A DNA stretch of 45,629 nucleotides from Bacteroidales bacterium (lineage in GTDB: Bacteria; Bacteroidota; Bacteroidia; Bacteroidales; Marinilabiliaceae): contig JAKSLF010000026.1 of the NCBI GenBank assembly GCA_024401355.1, positions 1 through 45,629 of the forward strand, written 5' to 3'. Below the pieces are notes generated by a model that worked only from the letters and a program-made list of their open reading frames with translations, was not told the origin of the DNA and did no database searches. The translations under genes were made by a program, and so were the position numbers. Numbering within the stretch: position 1 is the stretch's first letter; each line of letters opens with the position of its first letter. Positions 8,871-16,051 of the stretch are shown in pieces.

Positions 8871-9726
8871 GTTTGTAGATGTTGAAAAGCAGGTGGCTTG
8901 GATTGTTGCCAAGCAGATTGCGTTCAATTAGTTTTCTTGCCGAAGTATAGAATATAGACATTGGGCCGTCGAGGTGAAGGCGGCGTACTTTTTTGTAGGC
9001 ATTTATTACATTAGATCTGTTGCCAATCTTGTCGGCAATCAGCAGCAAGTTTTCTGTAGCCGTGCGAGCCTTCGTCAGATATTGCTCGCTTGTGTCGTTA
9101 TCGTCGTGGAAAATGGCATTAGAAATATGTGCTATGCTGATGTGATGGTCTTCAAGTTGCTTGCCGAACAGAACATCTTCGTAGCCGTAGCGGGTTAGCG
9201 TCTCGTCAAACGGGAAACTCTTAAGAATGGTGCGTGTGGTCATGAAATTGGCCGAGCTGAATTTCCCGTAGGGATTGGCAGAACGTTGCTCTGCCGTGAA
9301 TGATTCGGCGGCATTACCTACGACATATCGCAGTCTGCATACCTTTGACTCCGCATCGCGTCTGTAGCAGATGCCTCCGCAGACGACATCGGCCATGGTT
9401 GCTGCTTCAGCATATTGGCTTACGAATTGATCGTTAGACGGGAAGACGTCGGAGTCGAGGAAAACGATATGCTCGTGCTGGGCAGATGCGGCAAGGAGGT
9501 TTCTGATGGCAGCCCTTCCTACGTTATGCCCGTTGATGATATAGCGACAATGGGGGAGGTTGTTTATCTCGTTGTTTTTGTTGACGCTATCTGTATCGTA
9601 CGAGCCGTCGTCCATCACAATAACTTCCGCCTCTATACCACATAACGATATTTGTCGCGACAATTCTGCCGCGAGGGGGATACATACGAAATTATACGTC
9701 GGTATCAGAAACGAAAGTGACGTCAC
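8821..9726 (-). CDS. Family 2 glycosyltransferase
   Basis: A 301-residue GT-A fold enzyme that probably transfers a sugar from a nucleotide-sugar to a surface glycan. It begins SLSFLIPTYN, followed by VIVMDDGSYD, GRAAIRNLLAA and the metal-binding FLDSDVFPSND (Asp-x-Asp). YGYEDVLFGKQLEDHH carries the expected catalytic Glu-Asp pair of this branch. A GTG start at 9726 is used; it follows the stop of the Pmp3-like gene by two bases, so translation is probably coupled. The last 17 codons are antisense to the SGNH hydrolase gene at 7401-8870. No transmembrane segment is seen, so it is probably cytoplasmic or peripherally membrane-bound. Acceptor and donor are not known. Confidence 0.85.
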   Translation of the reverse strand: MTSLSFLIPTYNFVCIPLAAELSRQISLCGIEAEVIVMDDGSYDTDSVNKNNEINNLPHCRYIINGHNVGRAAIRNLLAASAQHEHIVFLDSDVFPSNDQFVSQYAEAATMADVVCGGICYRRDAESKVCRLRYVVGNAAESFTAEQRSANPYGKFSSANFMTTRTILKSFPFDETLTRYGYEDVLFGKQLEDHHISIAHISNAIFHDDNDTSEQYLTKARTATENLLLIADKIGNRSNVINAYKKVRRLHLDGPMSIFYTSARKLIERNLLGNNPSHLLFNIYKLTYYCHLCRLQNTQMN

Positions 9727-9728
9727 TA

Positions 9729-9881
9729 TTATTTCTTATTGAGGAAGTAAAGTGCAGCAACAACGCCAGGTATCCATCCTACGATGGTAAGCGCAAAGAC
9801 GAGAAGTATAACACCACAACCCTTGTCGTATACAGCAAGTGGAGGGAGGATAACAGCCAAAAGAATTCTAAATAGAGACAT
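9729..9881 (-). CDS. YqaE/Pmp3 family membrane micro-protein
   Basis: A 50-residue protein read from the ATG at 9881 (minus strand), ending two bases before the glycosyltransferase GTG. It has the complete Pmp3/YqaE pattern: an N-terminal helix with ILLAVILPPLAVY, the DKGCG turn, then ILLVFALTIVGWIPGVVAAL and a short basic C-terminus. In yeast and plants Pmp3 proteins affect membrane potential and salt tolerance; the bacterial role is not settled. It is the promoter-proximal gene of a two-gene unit with the glycosyltransferase. Confidence 0.92.
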   Translation of the reverse strand: MSLFRILLAVILPPLAVYDKGCGVILLVFALTIVGWIPGVVAALYFLNKK

Positions 9882-9912
9882 AGCTTTTATAGTTTAATGG
9901 TTATGTAATAAT

Positions 9913-9944
9913 GCAAATGTAGAAAAAGTTGTAGTTAATGGCAA
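9913..9944 (-). promoter_or_regulatory. Promoter of the Pmp3-like/glycosyltransferase unit
   Basis: On the minus strand TTG (plus 9942-9944), a 20-base spacer and TACATTTGC (plus 9913-9921). It is divergent from, and overlaps by position, the plus-strand promoter at 9948-9975. Confidence 0.7.
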
Positions 9945-9947
9945 GCA

Positions 9948-9975
9948 TTGCTGTTTATAATTTGATTAACTTTGC
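9948..9975 (+). promoter_or_regulatory. Promoter of the acidic membrane protein gene
   Basis: TTG at 9948-9950, a 16-base spacer (short) and TAACTTTGC at 9967-9975, 22 bases before the ATG at 9998. Confidence 0.6.
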
Positions 9976-9997
9976 ATCAAAAATGACGATTATATAA

Positions 9998-10456
9998 ATG
10001 AGTACGACAATAATCCTAATATTAATAGTGGTTGTTACCGCGGTAATGATGGTTTATCTGATAATAAGTCATCGTCGAGACTTGCCTGAAATAAATGCGG
10101 AAGAAGAGGCGGCCAAGGCAAAGAAAGTCAATCCTAATCTTGAATGCTGCGGCGAGCATGAGGTATGTGAGGCTGAGACACTTCTGACGTTGAGCGAGGA
10201 GATAATCTATTATAGCGACGAGGAGCTTGATGAATACCGAGGACGTAAGTCGGACGAGTATAGCGAAGAAGAGGAGGAGGAATTCCGTGAGGTGCTTCTG
10301 ACGCTTCAGATGCATGAGGTTACAGGCTGGCTAAAGAGCATACAGCTGCGACAGATAGAATTGCCTGATTCCATACGTGAAGAGGCTCTTATGATAGTAG
10401 ACGACTTCAGGAAGATAAGACAGGAAAACCGCAAGGCGAAGGAGAAGGGCGAATAA
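9998..10456 (+). CDS. Hypothetical acidic protein with an N-terminal membrane anchor
   Basis: A 152-residue protein. One hydrophobic helix at about residues 3-24 (TTIILILIVVVTAVMMVYLII) is followed by HRRDLPE and a very acidic cytoplasmic-looking part. A Cys cluster, LECCGEHEVCE at about 49-59, could bind a metal. The stretch SDEYSEEEEEEFREVLLTLQ reads as a charged helix, and the C-terminus is a long amphipathic helix rich in Lys, Arg and Glu. I recognise this type as a conserved Bacteroidetes protein of unknown function but cannot name it. An upstream ATG at 9984 is closed after four codons, so 9998 is the start. Confidence 0.7.
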   Translation: MSTTIILILIVVVTAVMMVYLIISHRRDLPEINAEEEAAKAKKVNPNLECCGEHEVCEAETLLTLSEEIIYYSDEELDEYRGRKSDEYSEEEEEEFREVLLTLQMHEVTGWLKSIQLRQIELPDSIREEALMIVDDFRKIRQENRKAKEKGE

Positions 10457-10460
10457 CCCT

Positions 10461-10525
10461 ACTCATCAAGAGAAAAAGACATCAAGAGAAAGACATCAAG
10501 AGAAAAGATATCAAAAAACATCAAG
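10461..10525 (+). repeat. Tandem repeat CATCAAGAGAAAAG, about four and a half copies
   Basis: Units of 14-16 bases, CATCAAGAGAAA plus one to three purines, follow one another between the acidic membrane protein and the MATE gene; the last copies are degraded (TATCAAAAAA, CATCAAGCG). The strand is purine-rich throughout and would lie in the leader of the MATE mRNA. Confidence 0.85.
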
Positions 10526-10553
10526 CGATAATTCCAACAAAGACAAAAACAAG

Positions 10554-11924
10554 ATGACAACAACAGCAGAGACACGAAACAAGCGACAGCTGGAGCTGGG
10601 CACAGAGCGGATAGGCAAATTGCTCTTGCGCTATTCGATACCTTCGATTATAGCCATGACGGCGGCATCGCTCTATAACATGATCGACAGTATATTTATA
10701 GGTCGTGGTTGCGGACCGATGGCGATAGCGGGTTTGGCCGTTACATTTCCTTTGATGAATCTGAGTGCTGCGTTTGGCGCTATGGTAGGCGTTGGTAGTT
10801 CTACGCTTGTATCGGTCAAGATGGGGCAGAAGGATATAGAAGGAGCGGAGAACACGTTGGGGAACGTGGTAATACTGAATACGATTATAGGACTGCTCTT
10901 CATGGTAGTGGCGCTCATATTTCTTGATCCTATTCTGACATTTTTTGGTGCGAGTGAAAACACACTTCCATACGCACGAGAATATATGCAGGTGCTGCTT
11001 TTCGGCAACGTGCTGACGCATCTTTATCTGGGTTTGAACGACGTGGTGCGAGCTTCGGGCTATCCTCAGCGAGCCATGGCGGCAACACTAACATCGGTTG
11101 GCATAAATGCGGTATTCAACTATTTCTTCATATTCGTTCTTGACCTTGGCATCAAGGGAGCAGCTATTGGTACGTTGTGTGCTCAGTTTGTTGCGTTCTG
11201 CGGATTGTGCTACCACTATACACGCCCAGACACATACATTAAGTTCAAGCGTAAGATATTCAAGTTTCGCGCCAAGACGGCGAAGGAGATACTCTCCATT
11301 GGATGTGCGCCATTCTTTACCAACTTCTGCGCGTGCATTATAGTCCTTCTCATCAACAACGGACTGAAGAGCAACGGAGGCGACTATTATGTCGGAGCAT
11401 ACGGTATAGCCAACCGTATAGCATTTGTCTTCATCATGGTGGCGAATGGATTCAACCAGGGAATGCAGCCTATCTTGGGCTACAACTATGGAGCAGGACA
11501 GGTATATCGCTCGATAAAGGCTTATAAGCTGACTGTTGTGGCGACGGTTACGGTCACTACTTCATGCTTCCTGATGAGTATGTTCTTTCCAGAGTTGGCA
11601 GTAGGCCTATTCACAAGTGATGAGGAGATGATAGAGATAGCGTGCCATGCGTTGGCGGTCATGACATGTATCTTTCCGCTTGTCGGTTTCCAGATTACCT
11701 CTACGGGTTTCTTCATGTCGCTTGGCATGGCTCACAAGGCAGTCTTCCTTTCGCTTACGCGTCAGTTGCTGATGGTCATACCATTCCTTTTGATTCTTCC
11801 TCATTTCTTTGGAGTTGATGGAGTATGGTTCAGCATGCCGGCAGCCGATTTGATGTCAACTATCACGGTGGCTGTGATGATATTCTTCCAGTTGCGCAAG
11901 TTTAACCAGGCGAGTCAGAAATAA
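10554..11924 (+). CDS. MATE family multidrug/sodium exporter
   Basis: A 456-residue inner-membrane antiporter with about 12 transmembrane helices. Family signatures include LLLRYSIPSIIAMTAASLYNMID in helix 1 with the typical IFIGRGCGPMAIAGLAVTFP after it, LNDVVRASGYPQRAM near the middle, and the second half repeat starting CAPFFTNF with NGFNQGMQPILGYNYGAG. Length is normal. It would export toxic compounds or metabolites in exchange for Na+ or H+. It is followed by a cytidylate-kinase-like gene at 33 bases and folK, which may share its transcript. The substrate cannot be inferred. Confidence 0.93.
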   Translation: MTTTAETRNKRQLELGTERIGKLLLRYSIPSIIAMTAASLYNMIDSIFIGRGCGPMAIAGLAVTFPLMNLSAAFGAMVGVGSSTLVSVKMGQKDIEGAENTLGNVVILNTIIGLLFMVVALIFLDPILTFFGASENTLPYAREYMQVLLFGNVLTHLYLGLNDVVRASGYPQRAMAATLTSVGINAVFNYFFIFVLDLGIKGAAIGTLCAQFVAFCGLCYHYTRPDTYIKFKRKIFKFRAKTAKEILSIGCAPFFTNFCACIIVLLINNGLKSNGGDYYVGAYGIANRIAFVFIMVANGFNQGMQPILGYNYGAGQVYRSIKAYKLTVVATVTVTTSCFLMSMFFPELAVGLFTSDEEMIEIACHALAVMTCIFPLVGFQITSTGFFMSLGMAHKAVFLSLTRQLLMVIPFLLILPHFFGVDGVWFSMPAADLMSTITVAVMIFFQLRKFNQASQK

Positions 11925-11956
11925 AAAGTAAAAGGCATATAAAAACATAGATAATC

Positions 11957-12577
11957 ATGGAGAAGAGTAATATAATAATAACGATAGGTCGCCAGGTTGG
12001 AAGTGGCGGTAGGCTGATAGGCAAGATGATAGCCGACCGACTTGGGATAGCGTTCTACGATCATGAGATATTGAGCCGTGCGGCACGTGAGAGTGGCATA
12101 CGTGATGAGTTTTTTGTCAATAGTGATGAGCGAAATTCGCTGCTTTCGAGGTTGACGAGCTATTTTACGATGTCGCATTCGATAGTTGGTAGTGGCAGTT
12201 GCCTGACGTCGGAGAACTTGTTTAAGTTTCAGAGTGATGCGATACGGAAGGCGGCCGAAGAGGGTGGTGCGGTATTTGTCGGACGTTGTTCGGACTATAT
12301 ACTTCGCGAATATGCTAACAGGATTGATGTGTTTATCACGGCAGACATGGACGACCGTGTGAAGAGGGCATCGGAATATTTCAATCTCTCGGCCGAGGAG
12401 ACCCGCAAGAGAATAGAGGAGCTGGAGTCGGCCCGTGCGGACTACTATAATTTCTTCACAAACAAGACGTGGGGTGCAGCATCGTCATACGACCTGTGCA
12501 TTAATTCGACGGGCATATCGCTGGAGAAGTGTGCCGACATGATAATTGACTATATCGACAACAGGAGCGACAAATAA
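11957..12577 (+). CDS. Cytidylate kinase-like family protein
   Basis: A 206-residue P-loop kinase of the cytidylate-kinase-like family (a separate branch from housekeeping Cmk). The N-terminus ITIGRQVGSGGRLIGKMIA carries the variant P-loop with GSGG, followed by LGIAFYDHEILSRAA. FVGRCSDYILRE and VFITADMDDRVKRA mark the middle, and YYNFFTNKTWG with YDLCINSTG the C-terminal part; all are typical of this branch. It is soluble and cytoplasmic. The real substrate of this family is not established. It lies 12 bases before folK and probably shares its mRNA. Confidence 0.85.
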   Translation: MEKSNIIITIGRQVGSGGRLIGKMIADRLGIAFYDHEILSRAARESGIRDEFFVNSDERNSLLSRLTSYFTMSHSIVGSGSCLTSENLFKFQSDAIRKAAEEGGAVFVGRCSDYILREYANRIDVFITADMDDRVKRASEYFNLSAEETRKRIEELESARADYYNFFTNKTWGAASSYDLCINSTGISLEKCADMIIDYIDNRSDK

Positions 12578-12589
12578 AAACTTTGCATC

Positions 12590-13123
12590 ATGAAAAGGGC
12601 CGAGAATGTTTTCCATTATCTGATATTGCTAGGTGGCAATCTGGGTGACGTGCCGCAGACGTTGGCTAAGGCAGTTGAGCATCTTGGGATGCTTGGTTGT
12701 GTGGGACGGATGTCGTCGGTCTATTGTAGCGAGGCATGGGGATTTGAGGCGGAGAACGTGTTTTATAACCAGGTTGTTGAGCTGTCGACCTCTCTCACAC
12801 CATTTGACGTGCTGAAGCAGACGCAGGAGATAGAGCGTCTTATGGGACGAATGGAGAAGAGTAGTGGCGGTGTGTATCATTCGCGCCTTATTGACATAGA
12901 CATTCTGATGTGCCATGATGTGAGATTGGCAGATGGGGAGATGTCAGATATAGTAATAAATTCGGAGAGGCTGACGATTCCGCACAAGCTGATGCATAAG
13001 CGCCGATTTACGCTTGTGCCTTTGGCTGAGATGTGTCGGGAGATGATTCATCCGGTCTTGGGGAAGAGTGTTGCAGACCTGCTAGAGGAGTGTGAGGACG
13101 AAGGAAAAGTGTGGAAGATGTAG
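12590..13123 (+). CDS. folK: 2-amino-4-hydroxy-6-hydroxymethyldihydropteridine pyrophosphokinase
   Basis: A 177-residue enzyme of folate synthesis that transfers pyrophosphate from ATP to 6-hydroxymethyl-dihydropterin. It starts with YLILLGGNLGDVPQTL (substrate-binding loop), then SSVYCSEAWGF and FYNQVVELST. The two catalytic aspartates are in SRLIDIDILMC, and IPHKLMHKRRFTLVPLAEM is the C-terminal signature. Length is slightly above the E. coli enzyme. It is the last gene before a strong bidirectional terminator. The folate context is not extended by neighbouring genes here. Confidence 0.93.
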   Translation: MKRAENVFHYLILLGGNLGDVPQTLAKAVEHLGMLGCVGRMSSVYCSEAWGFEAENVFYNQVVELSTSLTPFDVLKQTQEIERLMGRMEKSSGGVYHSRLIDIDILMCHDVRLADGEMSDIVINSERLTIPHKLMHKRRFTLVPLAEMCREMIHPVLGKSVADLLEECEDEGKVWKM

Positions 13124-13154
13124 GCGAAAAAAAGTTTTTGATATAGGTGAAACA

Positions 13155-13193
13155 AAAAGTGCTACGCTCTGTTTTTTGAGCGTAGCATTTTTA
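13155..13193. terminator. Bidirectional terminator between folK and the zinc peptidase
   Basis: TGCTACGCTC and GAGCGTAGCA form a perfect 10-bp stem with an 8-base loop. An A-run precedes it and a T-run follows it, so it can stop transcripts from both convergent genes. Confidence 0.93.
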
Positions 13194-13227
13194 TTGTGTA
13201 CCTGACGAAGTGTGTCAGATGGTATTT

Positions 13228-14091
13228 CTACAATTCGCTGTAGCTTTGTGAGAAAGTGTCGCCCTGTCGGATGTCGCCTGTGCTGAGACCCTTGCGGAGC
13301 CATTGGAAGCGCTGAGACGAGGTGCCGTGGTTGAATGATTCAGGGACGGTATATCCGCGGCTCTTCTTCTGCAGGTAGTCGTCGCCGATAACCTTGGCAG
13401 CTCCGAGAGCTTCCTCGATGTCGCCATCTTCGAGTGACTTGTATTTCTGGTTTTCGTGGTATCCCCAGACACCGGCATAGAAGTCGGCCTGCAGTTCGAG
13501 TCGGACGCTAATCTGGTTGCTGACAGTTTCGCTAGAGCGAGCCATCTGATTGTGAGCAGCATCGAGAGTGCCGAGGAGATGCTGTACGTGGTGACCGACC
13601 TCATGAGCTATGACGTAGGCGTATGCGAAATCGCCATCGGCTCCGAGCTGTTTCTTCATAGAGGTGAAGAATGAGAGGTCGATATAGACGCGCTGGTCGG
13701 CCGAGCAGTAGAATGGTCCGGACGAAGCTGTAGCGCCACCGCATCCAGACTGAACGCTACCTGTGAAGAGGACGAGCGTAGGTGGCTGGTATGTGCGACC
13801 GATCTTCTTGAACTCGGCAGTCCAGACCTCTTCGGTGCTGGCAAGAATCTGCTTAGCGAAAGTGGCGAGTTCCTGCTCTTGTGCAGAAGGAGTGTAGTTG
13901 CTAGTCTGTACGGTCTGTTCGGAACCGCCCATGTATTGTAGTGCGTCGAGTGGATTACCGCCAGCAGCCCACATGAGGAGTGCGACAATAATGACTCCGC
14001 CGATGCCGAGTCCGGACTTTCTGACAACTCCACCACCGCTGCGGCGGCGGTCGTCGACGTTGGTGCTTTCTCTTCTTCCTGTAAGTCTCAT
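13228..14091 (-). CDS. Neutral zinc metallopeptidase (YpfJ family)
   Basis: A 287-residue membrane-anchored protein. The cytoplasmic basic N-terminus (RLTGRREST, DDRRRSGGG) is followed by a helix at about 27-44 (LGIGGVIIVALLMWAAGG) and a periplasmic catalytic domain. The zinc motif HEVGHHVQ is at residues 163-170 within YAYVIAHEVGHH. The family features VQSGCGGATASSGPFYCSADQRVYIDLSFF and ELQADFYAGVWGYHE (downstream zinc-ligand Glu) are present. Length and domain order match the putative neutral zinc metallopeptidase family PF04228. The physiological substrate is unknown. It is convergent with folK and 12 bases downstream of the barrel gene on the same strand, so the two may be co-transcribed. 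Confidence 0.92.
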   Translation of the reverse strand: MRLTGRRESTNVDDRRRSGGGVVRKSGLGIGGVIIVALLMWAAGGNPLDALQYMGGSEQTVQTSNYTPSAQEQELATFAKQILASTEEVWTAEFKKIGRTYQPPTLVLFTGSVQSGCGGATASSGPFYCSADQRVYIDLSFFTSMKKQLGADGDFAYAYVIAHEVGHHVQHLLGTLDAAHNQMARSSETVSNQISVRLELQADFYAGVWGYHENQKYKSLEDGDIEEALGAAKVIGDDYLQKKSRGYTVPESFNHGTSSQRFQWLRKGLSTGDIRQGDTFSQSYSEL

Positions 14092-14103
14092 AGTATAGGA
14101 ATA

Positions 14104-14781
14104 TTAGAAGTTAATACCGATAGTTACGTACTGAGTTCTGGTCTTCGAGTAATTGTCGCTGTCAATCTTCATATAGCGAATGAAGTCGGGCTGCAGCTTG
14201 TAGCCGACATAGAGTATTTTTCCGATGTTGACGCCGGCACCGATGTTCATACCGAACTGGAAACGCTTAGCGGTATTGTCGCCCATATCATCCTTGTCGA
14301 AGAGGTTCTGCTTATTTTTATAATCCTCTTCGGCAATCTGGCTAAGATCAGCTCGGGTTTTGCCGATGAGGTTGAACTTGAAGTTAGGACCTATGAAAGG
14401 GAGGATAGTGAAGTTGCTGCTAGAGAAGGCGAACTTGTATGCCACGTCGACAGGGATGGCGATGTTGGCCATAGTGAGTTTTGTAGTTATGCCGTGGTCT
14501 TCGTTCTTGTTGTGGAGGAAAGTGAAGTTACCGCCAAGTTCGAGGAAGAGAGGCATGTTGGTAGTGATGTTGATACCCTTGACATATCCGAGTTCGAAAC
14601 CCTTAGTTTTTTCGTCGTCTTTTTCGGTTAATCCCATGAGGTTAACTTCGCTATGCATGTTGCCGCTAGCGAAAGAGGCTTCGAAACGCTGGTATCCGTC
14701 GGTATCGTTGACGAGCTGTGCGTTGGCTTCAGCTGTGAAGAGTGCTGCGAAGGCAGCGAGGATGAATGTTATCTTTTTCAT
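14104..14781 (-). CDS. Outer-membrane beta-barrel protein
   Basis: A 225-residue exported protein. I chose the ATG at 14781, because the 16 residues of a longer frame come before an ideal signal peptide, MKKITFILAAFAALFTAEANA. The mature part has beta-strand periodicity (FEASFASGNMHSEVNLMG, LFLELGGNFTFLHNK, MANIAIPVDVAYKFAF, FTILPFIGPNFKFNLIG, FGMNIGAGVNIGKILYVGYKLQPDF) and ends with TQYVTIGINF, the C-terminal aromatic strand needed for outer-membrane insertion. It looks like the PorT/opacity-type barrels of Bacteroidetes. No ligand is inferred. Confidence 0.85.
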   Translation of the reverse strand: MKKITFILAAFAALFTAEANAQLVNDTDGYQRFEASFASGNMHSEVNLMGLTEKDDEKTKGFELGYVKGINITTNMPLFLELGGNFTFLHNKNEDHGITTKLTMANIAIPVDVAYKFAFSSSNFTILPFIGPNFKFNLIGKTRADLSQIAEEDYKNKQNLFDKDDMGDNTAKRFQFGMNIGAGVNIGKILYVGYKLQPDFIRYMKIDSDNYSKTRTQYVTIGINF

Positions 14782-14814
14782 GTGATGTTTTGTTTTAGCT
14801 ATATTATTATGTGA

Positions 14815-14822
14815 CAAAGGTA
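14815..14822 (-). promoter_or_regulatory. Putative -7 element of the barrel/peptidase unit
   Basis: On the minus strand TACCTTTG fits TAnnTTTG and lies 33 bases before the ATG at 14781. The -33 element is weak (TTTTC). Confidence 0.45.
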
Positions 14823-14879
14823 ACAACATTAATTGAAAATGTGTTACCTCTGCCGTTAAAATTATTAGTTAAGACGAAG

Positions 14880-15071
14880 CTAATTCTGCTTTAGTTCGAT
14901 GTCGAAGTGTCGGCAGATTAGTGCGGTTGTCGTTGGGTTGAAGAGTTTGTCGCCTTTGCGGTAGCCGAGAGCTATGAGCTGTGGCATGATGCGAGCGAGC
15001 CATCGGTTGATGGTTTTGGTGGATACGCCGGCGGCGAGTGCGAGTTCTTTTCTTGTTGTTGATTTTGTCAT
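14880..15071 (-). CDS. Small helix-turn-helix DNA-binding protein
   Basis: A 63-residue protein. RKELALAAGVSTKTINRWLARI is a clear helix-turn-helix (about residues 7-28), followed by a beta/wing-like part FNPTTTALICRHFDIEL. Its size and place, next to a primase-like gene, resemble the small DUF4248-type regulators that accompany primase-like genes in Bacteroides accessory loci, but the residues are not close enough for me to assign that family. It probably regulates the island genes. It is the last gene of the minus-strand run, 78 bases after the primase-like gene. Confidence 0.72.
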   Translation of the reverse strand: MTKSTTRKELALAAGVSTKTINRWLARIMPQLIALGYRKGDKLFNPTTTALICRHFDIELKQN

Positions 15072-15128
15072 GTTTACTCCTTTTTTTATGTTATTAGTTG
15101 TATTGTTGAGGCGAGGGGAAAGGTATGC

Positions 15129-15161
15129 TATCCCTTGCTTATCCCTTGCTCATCCCTTGCT
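15129..15161. repeat. Three perfect-length 11-bp tandem repeats, [T/C]ATCCCTTGCT
   Basis: Three head-to-tail 11-base units (15129, 15140, 15151), identical apart from the first base of the third. The stop codon of the primase-like gene lies at the junction of the second and third unit, so the gene ends inside the array. Confidence 0.95.
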
Positions 15162-16046
15162 GAATAGTTTTGCTGTGTAAGCCTCGGAATAGTCTTTGAA
15201 GTGTGGTGGCAGATCGTGGCGGACCAAGGTGGGGATCATGTTCCTGAGTTGCAGGAAGAGTTTTTCGCCGGGTAGGTCTCTGTCGGGGAACATGTGGAAT
15301 GAGATGCCACGTTGGGCGAGGCTGTTGAAGAGTGCGATGTCGAAAGGTCGGAGAAGAGTGGCAGACGGGATAGCGATAGCCTTGTGTCCGCTCGAGAGCA
15401 TGGCCCAGCAGTCGGAGCAACCTTCGGTGATGTAGAGTTCGTCGCCGGGACGAAGGAGGTTGGTCACGGGGAGGTTGTAGATGTTGCAAGTGGCTCCGCT
15501 GGGGAATCGGAATCGTGGGAGTGCTCCTGGTGTGAGGTTACGGTTCTGAAATCCGATGAGATTCCACGAGTTGTCGAAGTAAGGTATTTGCAGCCATGGG
15601 TTGTGGTTGCGATCGGTCCATGAGGTTAGTCGGCACCAACTGACGACGCGTGGGTCGATATGCCTCTGGTCGAAGAGGAAGTGCTGTGCCTGTGGATTGA
15701 GGAAAGGCTTTTCGAAGAACCGGAGATATCGTGAGGCGTCGAAGGGTTTAGGCGGTTCGATGGCGGACAGTGGTCGGTATTCGTCGAGAATGATGTTGCT
15801 ACCATTGGCGAGCCAGCGGCAGGCCTGGATGAATGGGAGGTGGAGGTGTTGCATGACGAGGTCGATAGGTCCACCTTTGGCGTCGCAGACGAAGCATCGG
15901 TAGGTGTTGCGTCGGACGGAGAAGGAGAGGCTGGCGTGGTGGTCGTCATGAAAAGGGCAGAGACTTTTGTGTCGTGTAACTCGGAGTCCGAGTCGGTCGG
16001 CAATGGCTTCGATGGGAAGCTGCCTTAATTGCTGTATGTTGGTCAT
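15150..16046 (-). CDS. Primase-like protein with CHC2 zinc finger and Toprim domain
   Basis: A 298-residue protein. The CHC2 zinc finger has Cys30, His33, Cys51 and Cys54 (LCPFHDDHHASL, YRCFVCDAKGG). The Toprim domain has the acidic ELYITEG (Glu208) and FPDRDLPG (Asp255, Asp257), the metal-binding triad of primases. The region between is short and there is no helicase-binding C-terminal domain, so it is not cellular DnaG but a mobile-element primase of the kind found in Bacteroides accessory loci. It lies 5 bases after the DUF3987-like gene and probably works with it in the replication or mobilisation of the element. The gene ends within an 11-bp repeat array. Confidence 0.9.
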   Translation of the reverse strand: MTNIQQLRQLPIEAIADRLGLRVTRHKSLCPFHDDHHASLSFSVRRNTYRCFVCDAKGGPIDLVMQHLHLPFIQACRWLANGSNIILDEYRPLSAIEPPKPFDASRYLRFFEKPFLNPQAQHFLFDQRHIDPRVVSWCRLTSWTDRNHNPWLQIPYFDNSWNLIGFQNRNLTPGALPRFRFPSGATCNIYNLPVTNLLRPGDELYITEGCSDCWAMLSSGHKAIAIPSATLLRPFDIALFNSLAQRGISFHMFPDRDLPGEKLFLQLRNMIPTLVRHDLPPHFKDYSEAYTAKLFSKG

Positions 16047-16051
16047 TGTAA

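Noticed and set aside
15150-16046. Cellular DnaG primase.
   Set aside because: At 298 residues it lacks the helicase-binding C-terminal domain and most of the RNA polymerase core, and sits in an accessory island.
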